Positions 39,583 to 48,717 of a stretch of 64,000 nt of DNA are shown piece by piece. The notes beneath the pieces were generated by a model that ran no database searches, was not told where the DNA came from, and saw only the letters and a program-made list of their open reading frames with translations. Origin of the DNA: Methylococcales bacterium (GTDB lineage: Bacteria > Pseudomonadota > Gammaproteobacteria > Methylococcales > Methylomonadaceae); the NCBI GenBank assembly GCA_026399015.1, contig JAPLRS010000023.1, positions 22,051 to 86,050 on the forward strand. Direction: 5' to 3'. Positions within the stretch are counted from its first letter, which is position 1. Each line of letters begins with the position of its first letter. Made by a program: the position numbers and the translations under genes.

Positions 39583-40062
39583 CTAAACTTTAGTTTTTAT
39601 AAAAGCGCCAGCAAAACCAACTTGACGCCATGCTTCATATAAAACAATAGCCACCGTATTAGATAAATTTAAACTTCGACTTTCTGCTTGCATAGGCAAA
39701 TACAAACAATGCTCTGCACCCATAGCATTTAACATATCGGCAGGAATACCCCGAGTTTCAGGACCAAAAATAAAAGCATCTCCCGCCTCAAAACTAACTT
39801 CACTAACAATACGCGTGCCTTTAGTAGTTAAACCGAAAAGTCGATTAGGTTTTTCAGTTTCAAGAAATGCTTCAAAAGAGGGGTGTACCTTAACAGCAAC
39901 CCACTCGTGATAATCTAAACCCGCTCTGCGTAGTTTTTTATCATCCAATTCAAATCCTAGTGGACCAATTAAATGCAATTGTGTGCCTGTATTGGCACAT
40001 AAACGGATGATATTCCCTGTGTTTGCAGGAATTTCAGGTTCAAATAAAACGATGTGAAACAT
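39583..40062 (-). CDS. trmL: tRNA (cytidine/uridine-2'-O)-methyltransferase TrmL
   Basis: The 159-residue SPOUT methyltransferase begins [20 protein letters not shown], followed by [17 protein letters not shown]. The knot region has [13 protein letters not shown] and [20 protein letters not shown]. It methylates the wobble nucleotide ribose of tRNA-Leu in E. coli. It precedes the YheT gene by 15 bp and is divergent from the carboxylesterase gene. Confidence 0.94.
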   Translation of the reverse strand: MFHIVLFEPEIPANTGNIIRLCANTGTQLHLIGPLGFELDDKKLRRAGLDYHEWVAVKVHPSFEAFLETEKPNRLFGLTTKGTRIVSEVSFEAGDAFIFGPETRGIPADMLNAMGAEHCLYLPMQAESRSLNLSNTVAIVLYEAWRQVGFAGAFIKTKV

Positions 40063-40200
40063 AAAGATCAGCGGCCTTTTAAACTAAATATAATTCGATT
40101 TAACATAAACATTAATTGGATATAGTATTACAATCATGACTTGTATTCAGCTTTAGTTAAAACACACAGCTATTTTATTTATTAAATACACGGATAACTT

Positions 40201-40860
40201 ATGCAATCTACTCTAAGCACAGTTGAAATTAAGCCAAAATCTACTCATAAATACTCTATTATTTGGATGCATGGCTTAGGCGCAGATGGCCATGATTTTG
40301 AAGGCATTGCCCCAGAATTGCATTTAACCGCCCAAGATAATATTCACTTTATATTTCCTAATGCGCCTATTCAACCAGTAACGATTAATGGTGGAATGGA
40401 AATGAGAGCATGGTACGATATTTTAGAACGCACACTAGAGAGAAAGGTAGATATCCAAGGTATCTATAATTCAGCCAGCTTAATTACGGATATTATTAAT
40501 CAAGAATTAGCTCAGGGCATCCCAGCTAAACACATCTTATTAGCCGGATTTTCGCAAGGCGGCGTGATTGCTTTACATGCGGGCATTAATTTCACCTATC
40601 CATTAGCTGGAATTGTAGCGCTTTCAACCTACTGCCCTACTGTTAATGAATTAAAACAACCCTCTGACAAAACACCTATCTTTATGGCACATGGCATTCT
40701 TGATTCTGTTGTTGATGTTGAATCAGGAAAAGCAGTTTTCAATACCTTAACCGAATTAAATCATCCTATTGAATGGCATGACTATTTGATGGAACACTCA
40801 GTGTGTGCAGATGAGATAAAAGACATTGCGCAGTTTATAAACAAGGTACTTGTAGATTAA
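40201..40860 (+). CDS. Carboxylesterase/phospholipase family alpha/beta hydrolase
   Basis: The 219-residue protein has the family signature WMHGLGADGHDFEGIAPEL near residue 25, the nucleophile elbow LAGFSQGGVIALHAG with Ser near 120, and MAHGILDSVVDVESG supplying the catalytic Asp. The catalytic His probably lies in MEHSVCADEI, where many relatives have GHxVxxEE. The size matches small esterases of the EstB/acyl-protein thioesterase group. The substrate is unknown. A strong terminator follows. Confidence 0.87.
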   Translation: MQSTLSTVEIKPKSTHKYSIIWMHGLGADGHDFEGIAPELHLTAQDNIHFIFPNAPIQPVTINGGMEMRAWYDILERTLERKVDIQGIYNSASLITDIINQELAQGIPAKHILLAGFSQGGVIALHAGINFTYPLAGIVALSTYCPTVNELKQPSDKTPIFMAHGILDSVVDVESGKAVFNTLTELNHPIEWHDYLMEHSVCADEIKDIAQFINKVLVD

Positions 40861-40880
40861 TACCTAAAACTTAAGCAAAT

Positions 40881-40918
40881 AAAAAAGGGTGTAATCATCA
40901 CTGATTACACCCTTTTTT
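40881..40918. terminator. Strong bidirectional intrinsic terminator
   Basis: A 17-bp perfect inverted repeat (aaaaaagggtgtaatca with its complement, 4-nt loop) starts 20 bp after the esterase stop and is followed by a U6 run in both directions. It serves the esterase gene and the convergent small membrane protein gene. Confidence 0.92.
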
Positions 40919-40931
40919 GTGCCGTATTTAA

Positions 40932-41258
40932 TTATGCTTTTACCGCATTAATTATTTCATTAAACGCATCTATTTTTAATTTACCAGTTTTAACAAGATC
41001 AACACCATTATCAACTAGCATTTTTCCTAAACCTGGCGTTTTATAAACGATTAAAGATAAATAACCGACCACAGGGATAGCGACTAACGCACCAATAAAA
41101 CCGTGTAAACCAATAACACCTAATAATTTAATAAGTAAGGCTATTGCATCAAGTGGTAATAAAATCAATGCGCCAAAATAAGCGATGACAAAAAATGTAA
41201 ATAATACAAATACCACAAACTGAAGTAGCCTAACTAACGCAACATTAACTTTTTTCAT
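40932..41258 (-). CDS. Small membrane protein, two hydrophobic helices, unrecognised
   Basis: The 108-residue protein (start at ATG 41258; a 12-residue longer version from 41294 is possible) has hydrophobic helices at about residues 8-38 (LLQFVVFVLFTFFVIAYFGALIL) and 45-70 (GLHGFIGALVAIPVVGYLSLIV), followed by a soluble amphipathic tail. I do not recognise a family. It stands between the strong terminator and the rhomboid gene on the same strand. Confidence 0.6.
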   Translation of the reverse strand: MKKVNVALVRLLQFVVFVLFTFFVIAYFGALILLPLDAIALLIKLLGVIGLHGFIGALVAIPVVGYLSLIVYKTPGLGKMLVDNGVDLVKTGKLKIDAFNEIINAVKA

Positions 41259-41376
41259 AAATACTTTCAATTTCCTAATAACTTTAAGAGGCATTCAAAT
41301 CAGTAAAAACTACTGATCACAATTAATCTTGCCCAATAGGCCGACCTTTTGAAGCGTGAAATTATACCTTAAGACA

Positions 41377-42042
41377 TCAAAATACTTCATATTTCTTTTT
41401 AAGAAATAGCCTATAAAACACTGCTCCGGCCACAAAACCACCTAAATGCGCCCACCATGCAACGGTTACTTGCGTTTCTGTGAATAAAATTGCTGTAGTT
41501 GCGTTGTTTAATTGCCATATCACCCACAAACCTAAAAATGTAATGGCGGGAATGTTTAATAATAATGGCGGAAAAAAAACAATGACTTGCTCAAAGGGAT
41601 ATAAAAAAAAGTAAGCCGCTAAAACACCCGCTATGGCACCTGAAGCACCAATGACAGGTATATTTAATGTAGGGTCAAAATACCATTGTAAAAACGTCGC
41701 AAAAATACCGCAGACCAAATAGAACAATAAAAAAGGTAATCGCCCCATTCTGTCTTCAATATTATCGGCAAAAATCCACATAAACCACATATTAATGATT
41801 AGGTGCATTGGCGTGGCATGTAAAAACAAATTAGTGACAAAAGATAAATAACCATCAAAGGGCAATGCCGTTGGTAGACCTGAATATCTAGCGGGAACCA
41901 TACCGTATTGGTGCAGCAAGCCAATAGACATTTGAGTGGGCATTAGTTTCATAGCGATGAATATAACCGTACACACAAACATAATTGCCCAAGTCACATA
42001 AGGCTTGGAATAACACGGCGCTGTATCTCTAATGGGTATCAT
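41377..42042 (-). CDS. Rhomboid family intramembrane serine protease
   Basis: The 221-residue protein has six hydrophobic segments with the rhomboid signatures: HLIINMWFMWIFADNIEDRM (the H and N of the oxyanion side), the catalytic Ser in VIGASGAIAGVLAAYFFLYP, and the catalytic His in WWAHLGGFVAGAVFYRLF. It would cut membrane-spanning substrates. The substrate is unknown. It is divergent from the DEAD-box helicase gene. Confidence 0.92.
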   Translation of the reverse strand: MIPIRDTAPCYSKPYVTWAIMFVCTVIFIAMKLMPTQMSIGLLHQYGMVPARYSGLPTALPFDGYLSFVTNLFLHATPMHLIINMWFMWIFADNIEDRMGRLPFLLFYLVCGIFATFLQWYFDPTLNIPVIGASGAIAGVLAAYFFLYPFEQVIVFFPPLLLNIPAITFLGLWVIWQLNNATTAILFTETQVTVAWWAHLGGFVAGAVFYRLFLKKKYEVF

Positions 42043-42204
42043 AGGCTGGACCTTTTATTTATTAAAAATGGCGCCTTAAGCTTAACACCTCTCGCTTGAA
42101 TAGCAATACACTGAGATTAAATCATGCCATAAGCTCAAAAGACTTATAATAGCCACCATTATTGATTTTTTTAATCCGTTTTAACGCGGATACTCCCAAG
42201 ACAC

Positions 42205-43560
42205 ATGCAAGCATCCTCACCTGAAAACCCCAGCTCATTTTTAAATTTATCACTTGAAGCGCCTTTACTCAAAGCCATCAATAAAATGGGCTTTGAAACA
42301 CCCACACCGGTGCAAAGCAAAGCCATACCTCTGGCTTTAGAATATAAAGACTTATTAGTTAGTGCAGAAACTGGCAGTGGAAAAACTGCGGCGTTTTTAT
42401 TACCCACGATTCAAAATTTATTAAGCGTACACTCAGATGCCATTGGCACCCGCGCTTTAATATTAGCTCCAACGCGTGAACTTGCTCAACAAATCTTTAA
42501 TCAATGCCAGCAGCTCATTCAATTTACAGAACTTAGAGTCGGTATTATTACGGGCGGTGATGATTTTAGACTGCAACAAAATATGTTACGCAGAAACACC
42601 GAAATCGTTATTTCTACCCCAGGTCGATTACTGGAACTAATAGAACAACAAACCCCTAACTTTACACGTCTAGAAACACTCATCTTAGATGAAGCGGATC
42701 GCATGTTAGATATGGGCTTTAGTGAGGATGTTTTATCAATTGCTAATCGCTGTAATGCCCAAAGACAAACCTTATTATTCTCAGCTACCCTAACCCACTT
42801 TGGCGTTATTAAAATGGCTGACAAACTACTCACTAACCATGAGATAGTTGCACTTAATACGCTACATGACGGTCATCGCAATATTGAGCAACAAATTATT
42901 GTTGCGGATGATATTGACCATAAACAAAAATTATTAGCCTGGTTATTACTCAATGATAAATATGACAAAGCCTTAATTTTTACTAACAGTCGTGTACAAG
43001 CAGATGCCTTACGCGGCCCGTTACGTGGCCAAAAATTACGTGTAGGCGTATTACACGGCGAGATGGACCAGAAAGATCGTAACCGTATGATGGAACTTTA
43101 CCGTAGCGGTAGCGTTAATGTCATGATTGCCACAGATTTAGCCGCTAGAGGCTTAGATATTGAAGGCATCAATTTAGTGATTAACTTTGATGTACCAAGA
43201 AACGGTATTAACTACATTCATCGTATCGGCAGAACCGGTCGAGTTGATGCTTTAGGTGTTACCGTTATGTTGGTTAAAAGCACTGAATGGAATTTAATGT
43301 CGGGTATTGAACGCTTCTTAAAACAATCTTTTAAGCGTCGGACTATTAAAGAACTTGAAGGTCACTATAAAGGCCCTAAAAAGCTTAAATCATCAGGCAA
43401 AGCGGCTGGCGTTAAGAAAAAAGAAACTAAGAAAAAAGATACCACAGAAAAAGTAAAAGTAAGACTCAGAGACAAAAAGAACATTGGTAAACGCAGAACG
43501 CCAGCGACTCAAAAAACGACTGAATCAACTAGCAATCAAGCGCCTAATACTGATAAGTAG
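42205..43560 (+). CDS. DEAD-box ATP-dependent RNA helicase
   Basis: The 451-residue protein has the Q motif (GFETPTPVQ), motif I (SAETGSGKTAAFLLP), Ia (LAPTRELAQQ), motif II (LDEADRMLDMGF), motif III (FSATL), and motifs V-VI (ATDLAARGLDIEGINLVINF, then HRIGRTGR). A Lys/Arg-rich tail of about 60 residues follows, as in RhlE/SrmB-type helicases involved in ribosome assembly. The exact subgroup is uncertain. It lies convergent with the sigma-54 activator. Confidence 0.92.
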   Translation: MQASSPENPSSFLNLSLEAPLLKAINKMGFETPTPVQSKAIPLALEYKDLLVSAETGSGKTAAFLLPTIQNLLSVHSDAIGTRALILAPTRELAQQIFNQCQQLIQFTELRVGIITGGDDFRLQQNMLRRNTEIVISTPGRLLELIEQQTPNFTRLETLILDEADRMLDMGFSEDVLSIANRCNAQRQTLLFSATLTHFGVIKMADKLLTNHEIVALNTLHDGHRNIEQQIIVADDIDHKQKLLAWLLLNDKYDKALIFTNSRVQADALRGPLRGQKLRVGVLHGEMDQKDRNRMMELYRSGSVNVMIATDLAARGLDIEGINLVINFDVPRNGINYIHRIGRTGRVDALGVTVMLVKSTEWNLMSGIERFLKQSFKRRTIKELEGHYKGPKKLKSSGKAAGVKKKETKKKDTTEKVKVRLRDKKNIGKRRTPATQKTTESTSNQAPNTDK

Positions 43561-43601
43561 ACACCACCTGAAATATACACACTGACTCTAAACACATAAA
43601 G

Positions 43602-44960
43602 TTATACGCCATATATTTTACGCTTACGCCAGAAAGTGGCTCTACTCATTCCCACCAGAGCAGCCGCTGGAGTCACTCTGCCGTAAGTAGTTTGTAATGC
43701 CTTTAGAATCGCCTCTTTTTCTTGCTCAGGACTAAGAGGCTGGTAATAAGAGGGTTTTACGACCTCAACTGAATTAACCGGCTTTATTTCTCTAAATTCA
43801 GGTGGCAATTCAGAACTTCTTAGTATTGAGCCCCTGCCCACTGCAAAAGCATATTCCACAACATTATGTAATTCTCTAATATTACCCGGCCAACTATAGT
43901 CCAGCAAAGTACGCATCGCTTGCGGCTCAATTTTCTCAATATGTCTAAAGTTATCGGCGTTATGTAGCTTTATAAAATGCCACAATAATAGACTAATGTC
44001 CTCTCTACGTTCGCGTAGTGGCGGCAAAAATATGGGCACGACTCTTAATCGATACATTAAATCTTCACGGAACTGGCCGTTTTTAACTTCTTCACGCAAA
44101 GATCGATGTGTAGCTGCGACAATGCGCACATCTACACTAATCGATTTGTCACCACCCACGGGAATATAATTTCTTTCTTGCAACACGCGCAGTAATTTGG
44201 CTTGTAACTCTAAAGGCAACTCAGCAACTTCATCTAAAAATAAAGTCCCGCCTTGCGCGCGATGAAACAAGCCATGATGATCTTTTATAGCACCAGTAAA
44301 AGCGCCTCTAACATGCCCAAACAGTTCACTCTCTAACAAACTACTAGATAGCGCCGCACAATTAATGGCCAAAAAAGGTGCGGATCGGCGACTACTTAAA
44401 TCATGAATAGCTTTAGCGACTAACTCTTTACCAGAACCACTCTCACCTCTTACCAACACCGTCGCTGTTGTTTCAGCTGCGTTTTCAATAATCTGAAACA
44501 CCGCCTGCATAGCAGGTGAACGACTGATTAAACCTTGAAAACTTTCACCCTTAGACTCTATCGGTGCCGACTGAAAAGTCTTATGTGCATTTTTAGTTAA
44601 CCGAACCAGAAAGCCACTTATTCCGCCAGCCGACGCATTAATAACTTGAACAAATTGATACAACTCAGCAACGTTACCGGCTAATTTTATGGCGCTATGA
44701 ATTTGGGGGGTATTATTTAGAGTAGTATGAATTGCAAAATCGGCTGGACAAATCTGACCTAGGATATCGATTGCATTAACACTTGTTAACTGCTCAGCAC
44801 CAACACTCCAAAATAAGACGCGTTGCTGAGCATCGAGAATATAAAATGCTTCGTTATCAAACAATGTTAAAAACTGTCCTAAAACTGCTGACTCTGAATT
44901 ATTTTTGAGCCAAGACACTAAAAGATCGTTTGATAAAGAAGCAGATATTACTGGGTTCAT
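43602..44960 (-). CDS. Sigma-54-dependent transcriptional activator with PAS domain
   Basis: The 452-residue protein has an N-terminal PAS-like domain ([20 protein letters not shown]), a central AAA+ domain with Walker [14 protein letters not shown], the sigma-54 contact loop [11 protein letters not shown], Walker [13 protein letters not shown], and a C-terminal Fis-type helix-turn-helix ([20 protein letters not shown]). There is no receiver domain, so it senses through the PAS domain rather than by phosphorylation. The PAS ligand and target promoters are unknown. The small membrane peptide gene lies upstream on the same strand. Confidence 0.93.
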   Translation of the reverse strand: MNPVISASLSNDLLVSWLKNNSESAVLGQFLTLFDNEAFYILDAQQRVLFWSVGAEQLTSVNAIDILGQICPADFAIHTTLNNTPQIHSAIKLAGNVAELYQFVQVINASAGGISGFLVRLTKNAHKTFQSAPIESKGESFQGLISRSPAMQAVFQIIENAAETTATVLVRGESGSGKELVAKAIHDLSSRRSAPFLAINCAALSSSLLESELFGHVRGAFTGAIKDHHGLFHRAQGGTLFLDEVAELPLELQAKLLRVLQERNYIPVGGDKSISVDVRIVAATHRSLREEVKNGQFREDLMYRLRVVPIFLPPLRERREDISLLLWHFIKLHNADNFRHIEKIEPQAMRTLLDYSWPGNIRELHNVVEYAFAVGRGSILRSSELPPEFREIKPVNSVEVVKPSYYQPLSPEQEKEAILKALQTTYGRVTPAAALVGMSRATFWRKRKIYGV

Positions 44961-45027
44961 TCACTATTTGAAGGCATGTCATTAATTGTTTAAACAATAC
45001 ATGAAAGCTTTCTATAAACCAACTTAA

Positions 45028-45165
45028 TTACTTAGCGCTACGCAAAAACCACGCACCTAAAGCTACAAAACCACCGACTAACAGCACCATTAAAATAGGA
45101 TGATCATAAAAAGTCTCAACAATACCACCCACGCCTTGCGCTGTTTTTTGATAATACGGTCCCAT
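45028..45165 (-). CDS. 45-residue single-pass membrane peptide
   Basis: This short frame begins with a consensus ribosome binding site (gaggagg, 5 nt before the ATG) and encodes 45 residues. They start MGPYYQKTAQGVGGIVETFY, followed by DHPILMVLLVGGFVALGAWF and a basic end, LRSAK. The hydrophobic helix spans about residues 24-41 and the C-terminal charge suggests the tail faces the cytoplasm. It lies between the ispG terminator and the sigma-54 activator. I do not recognise a family. The SD and clean membrane helix make it likely to be translated. Confidence 0.7.
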   Translation of the reverse strand: MGPYYQKTAQGVGGIVETFYDHPILMVLLVGGFVALGAWFLRSAK

Positions 45166-45292
45166 ACATTCCTCCTCTAAACCAAATCGACTAACATTAA
45201 TCCCGTTAAATAACAGAATTACCCATTCTAAATTTACCCTAAAAATACTCTTTGTCTAGGGTAGAGACGACTCAATTATAAAATAACACGCA

Positions 45293-45345
45293 TAAAAAAA
45301 CCCCTTGTGAGGAATGATTCATTCACTCATCAAGAGGCTTTATTT
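45293..45345 (-). terminator. Intrinsic terminator after ispG
   Basis: On the minus strand a long stem formed by cctcttg-tgag-gaatga with tcattc-ctca-caagggg (two single-base bulges) is followed by u7. It lies about 20 bp past the ispG stop. Confidence 0.85.
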
Positions 45346-45366
45346 AAGGGTAATACCTAAGTAATA

Positions 45367-46584
45367 TTAAGGCGCGTAATGTGTTTCAATATAACGTTGC
45401 ACGATTTCTTGAAATTCTTCCGCGATTTTATCGCCTTTAAGAGTTACCGTTTTCTCACCATCTTCGTAAACGGGTGCAACAGGAGATTCGCCAGTACCCG
45501 GTAAACTAATACCAATATTCGCATTCTTACTTTCACCAGGACCGTTAACCACACAACCCATTACTGCAACTTCCATCGTTTCTACACCTGGATATTGCGT
45601 ACGCCATACTGGCATTTGATCACGTAAATACGTTTGAATGTCCATCGCTAACTTTTGGAAATAATCACTGGTGGTACGACCACAACCCGGGCATGAAATA
45701 ACCATCGGTGTAAATGATCTAAAGCCCATGGTTTGTAAAATTTCTTGACCAACCACCACTTCTTGAGTTCTTGCTCCACCTGGCTCAGGTGTTAAAGAAA
45801 TACGAATCGTATCGCCAATGCCTTGTTGCATTAATACAGATAAAGCTGCTGCAGATGACACGATACCTTTAGAGCCCATTCCTGCCTCAGTTAAACCTAA
45901 ATGTAAGGCATAATCGCAACGGCTCGATAAATCTTGGTAGATATTAATCAACTCTTGTACATTACTAATTTTGCAAGAAAGGATGATTTTATCTTTACCT
46001 AAGCCTAATTCTTCAGCTTTAGCAGCGCTTTCTAAAGCAGATAACACAATTGCTTTACGCGTTACAGCCGCTAAAGGTTCTGGATGTGCTAAGGCTCTGT
46101 TTTCATCTAATAAACGTGTTAAAACAGCCTGATCCAAACTACCACCGTTAACACCGATACGTACAGGTTTGTTATATTTAACGGCAAATTCAATCATTTG
46201 TTGAAACTGTGGATCACGGCTTTTACCACGACCCACATTACCTGGATTGATACGATATTTATCTAAAGCCGCCGCACAATCAGGGTATTTTTCTAATAAT
46301 TTATGACCATTAAAATGAAAGTCACCAACTATCGGTACTGTACAACCTTGCTGGTTTAATTTATTACGAATTTCTGCAACCGCTTTAGCCGCTTCTTCTG
46401 AATTGACCGTAATTCGAACCATTTCAGAGCCAGCATTGGCGAGTTCAATAATTTGATTAACCGTCGCAGATACATTAACAGTATCTGTATTAGTCATAGA
46501 CTGTACAACGATAGGAGCGCCGCCGCCGACCTTAACATCGCCGACTAAAACTTGATGAGTTATTTTTCTAAGGCTAATTGACAT
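45367..46584 (-). CDS. ispG: Flavodoxin-dependent 4-hydroxy-3-methylbut-2-enyl-diphosphate synthase
   Basis: The 405-residue iron-sulfur enzyme converts MEcPP to HMBPP in the MEP isoprenoid pathway. The N-terminal TIM barrel has [33 protein letters not shown] and IGVNGGSLD. The C-terminal domain holds the [4Fe-4S] Cys ligands in [12 protein letters not shown] and [20 protein letters not shown]. Length is normal for proteobacteria. It is followed by an intrinsic terminator, and the mfnB gene lies 72 bp upstream on the same strand. Confidence 0.97.
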   Translation of the reverse strand: MSISLRKITHQVLVGDVKVGGGAPIVVQSMTNTDTVNVSATVNQIIELANAGSEMVRITVNSEEAAKAVAEIRNKLNQQGCTVPIVGDFHFNGHKLLEKYPDCAAALDKYRINPGNVGRGKSRDPQFQQMIEFAVKYNKPVRIGVNGGSLDQAVLTRLLDENRALAHPEPLAAVTRKAIVLSALESAAKAEELGLGKDKIILSCKISNVQELINIYQDLSSRCDYALHLGLTEAGMGSKGIVSSAAALSVLMQQGIGDTIRISLTPEPGGARTQEVVVGQEILQTMGFRSFTPMVISCPGCGRTTSDYFQKLAMDIQTYLRDQMPVWRTQYPGVETMEVAVMGCVVNGPGESKNANIGISLPGTGESPVAPVYEDGEKTVTLKGDKIAEEFQEIVQRYIETHYAP

Positions 46585-46656
46585 GATCTGAATCTTTTAA
46601 AAGTTGCAATTGCGAAAATTATACGCCATACGGTCTATTGAGCAGAGTTAAATCGT

Positions 46657-47367
46657 CTATTTTATAGACTCTATAGCTAACTCTTGGCTCGCAGCCTGCA
46701 TAGCTTGTTTAATAGCCTTTACAGCTACCTGATTTAACTGCCCTATTCTATTATGTTGCTGACATAATGCGCCTCTAAAACCCAGATAGTCTGGATGATA
46801 AGCTATCAATTCAGGAATGTCCGTTAACCTCAAAGAACCTGCCAAACCACAGAGCAACTTAAGTGCTTTAGCTTGAGACACGAAGGTTGCAATCTGCTCT
46901 ACCGTCATCACCTGGGTTAATGAACCATCTTTTTTGTCCATGGTATCTAGCATCACACCGACAAAGCCAGAAGCTTTTAACGTTAACATAATAGTTAAAT
47001 CTGGCTGAGTATCGGCAAATAACACGGCGATGAGCGCCTGCTTTTGTGACGCTAATGTACTTAGTTTCTTAAGCGTGCCTGTCCAATCATCACCAGGAAA
47101 AAAGCCGATTTTTATGTAATCAACCCCCGTTTCGGCCATCAACTGCACTGCATTAAAAATTAACTCGGGCTGCATAGGCAAATCGCCTATAGTTGCGCTA
47201 ACTGGCGTACGCCCAGCAATAGCAGCAACTATCTGTTTAATATCTACCAGCTCTAACGCGCCTAACGCACCTAAAGCAGGCTGCTTAAGATCAATAATAT
47301 CAACTTCAGAGTTCAATACTAATAAAGCTTCTTCTACGCTATTTACGCTAGCCAACATACCTGTCAC
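46657..47367 (-). CDS. mfnB: (5-formylfuran-4-yl)methyl phosphate synthase (MfnB-like)
   Basis: The 236-residue protein matches the DUF556/MfnB family: MLASVNSVEEALLVLNSEVD, IDLKQPALGALGAL, VSATIGDLPMQP, VDYIKIGFFPGDDW, and MLDTMDKKDGSLTQVM. In methanogens MfnB condenses two triose phosphates to build the furan ring of methanofuran; methylotrophic bacteria use the homologue for methylofuran, the formyl carrier of the C1 oxidation pathway. The start is a GTG that overlaps the DUF447 stop (GTGA) and has the SD gggag 6 nt upstream; an in-frame ATG at 47358 is the alternative. This gene is the main evidence for methylotrophy in the window. Confidence 0.88.
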   Translation of the reverse strand: MTGMLASVNSVEEALLVLNSEVDIIDLKQPALGALGALELVDIKQIVAAIAGRTPVSATIGDLPMQPELIFNAVQLMAETGVDYIKIGFFPGDDWTGTLKKLSTLASQKQALIAVLFADTQPDLTIMLTLKASGFVGVMLDTMDKKDGSLTQVMTVEQIATFVSQAKALKLLCGLAGSLRLTDIPELIAYHPDYLGFRGALCQQHNRIGQLNQVAVKAIKQAMQAASQELAIESIK

Positions 47368-47927
47368 GCTGAACTCCCTGCTTTATGTTGAGCTATTTTG
47401 GCCATCAACCACTCCCAAGCCTCCCATTCTTTAGGTCCAGCTGTTTTTTCTAAGGCTAGTCGTAAATAATCAATCTCGGCGTCTATTTTTTCTATAGGTA
47501 ACCACGCCAAGCGACTTATTAAGATAGCAGCTTCCAAGACCGAATGTTGTGCACGATTGAATCCCTTAAAGGGCGCATGATTGACGCTATGTATGGCCTT
47601 ACAAACTATGCGAGGACGAAGACTATCGTCTTCTATGCTGATGACTTCAAGTTCAGCATGAGCTAAAGCGCACACTAACACCTGTCCGTTGATTTTTTCT
47701 GCCTTAGTGCATGGCCATTCACGCCGTCCTGTTAAACAACCAGCAAAAACCCGCACATCATCACTGTAATTAAGTACCGCAACTTTAGTTTCAAGTAAAT
47801 TATCAAGAGTCGTTGAAGGTTTAAATGGCAAGATAATGAAATTATCACCCTCTATATGCACGCCCATAGGTGCAATATGCGTCACGCCCAAGCTGTTCTG
47901 CGTGGTCACTAAGGTTTCTTGAATCAT
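47364..47927 (-). CDS. DUF447 family protein
   Basis: The 187-residue protein resembles DUF447, with a flavin-reductase-like split barrel. It has IQETLVTTQNSLGVTHIAPM, VLNYSDDVRVFAGCLTGRR, and FNRAQHSVLEAAILISRL near residue 125. DUF447 genes occur in methanogens and in bacteria with tetrahydromethanopterin-linked C1 pathways; their biochemical role is not established to my knowledge. The gene lies 6 bp after cysH and is translationally coupled to mfnB, which supports a role in the same cofactor pathway. Confidence 0.82.
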   Translation of the reverse strand: MIQETLVTTQNSLGVTHIAPMGVHIEGDNFIILPFKPSTTLDNLLETKVAVLNYSDDVRVFAGCLTGRREWPCTKAEKINGQVLVCALAHAELEVISIEDDSLRPRIVCKAIHSVNHAPFKGFNRAQHSVLEAAILISRLAWLPIEKIDAEIDYLRLALEKTAGPKEWEAWEWLMAKIAQHKAGSSA

Positions 47928-47933
47928 AGTTCG

Positions 47934-48656
47934 TTAATCTTTTAAATTAGCCGAGTGTAAACCGCATTCTTTTTTAGAACCTGACTCCCACCACCATCGC
48001 CCAACTCTTTCATGCTGATTGGGTAACACCGCCCGAGTACAAGGTTCACAGCCTATACTTATATAGCCTTTTTCATGTAGCTCGTTATAAGGAACTTGAT
48101 GGGCTTCAATATAATCCCAGACTTGAGCTGAGCTCCAATTTAATAGCGGATTAAATTTAACGAGTGTTCGATCCGCACCAGAAAAGGCGCTGTCTATTTG
48201 TACTTCTGGAATATCTTGTCGCGTATCCAAACTTTGATCTTTACGCTGACCGGTAATCCAAGCATCAACTTGGGCTAGCTTACGCTTTAAAGGTTCGACT
48301 TTTCGAATACCACAACATTGCTGATGACCGTCTTCATAAAAGCTAAACAAGCCTTTATCTTTTACAAAACCGTCCAGCACGTCTCTATCGGGCGTTAATA
48401 ATTCAATGTCTATTTGGTAATGCTTGCGAACTTTTTCTATATAGCGATAAGTTTCTGGATGCAAGCGTCCGGTATCTAAAGAAAACACAGATACGTTTTT
48501 GCTGATTTTTAAAGCCATATCAATCAGCACTACATCTTCTGCACCGCTAAAAGAAATAGCGATATTATCGAATTGCTCTAAGGCTTTCTTTAAAATGATG
48601 CGAGGATTTTTATCGGCTAATTCACTTTGCAAAGACTGTATGTTGAACGAGGTCAT
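47934..48656 (-). CDS. cysH: Assimilatory phosphoadenylyl/adenylyl-sulfate reductase
   Basis: The 240-residue protein has the PP-loop fold with [28 protein letters not shown], and [13 protein letters not shown]. It carries two Cys pairs (QQCCGIRK and GCEPCTR) that bind a [4Fe-4S] cluster in the APS-reducing branch, and the catalytic Cys in KKECGLH near the C-terminus. The cluster Cys pairs suggest APS rather than PAPS as substrate. It reduces activated sulfate to sulfite for cysteine synthesis. It lies between gshA and the DUF447-mfnB pair. Confidence 0.92.
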   Translation of the reverse strand: MTSFNIQSLQSELADKNPRIILKKALEQFDNIAISFSGAEDVVLIDMALKISKNVSVFSLDTGRLHPETYRYIEKVRKHYQIDIELLTPDRDVLDGFVKDKGLFSFYEDGHQQCCGIRKVEPLKRKLAQVDAWITGQRKDQSLDTRQDIPEVQIDSAFSGADRTLVKFNPLLNWSSAQVWDYIEAHQVPYNELHEKGYISIGCEPCTRAVLPNQHERVGRWWWESGSKKECGLHSANLKD

Positions 48657-48717
48657 GGGCTTGTTTGTTTTTAAAAGTTGTATGGAGTCAATAAGGGTAG
48701 GTAAATCACCTTATATT

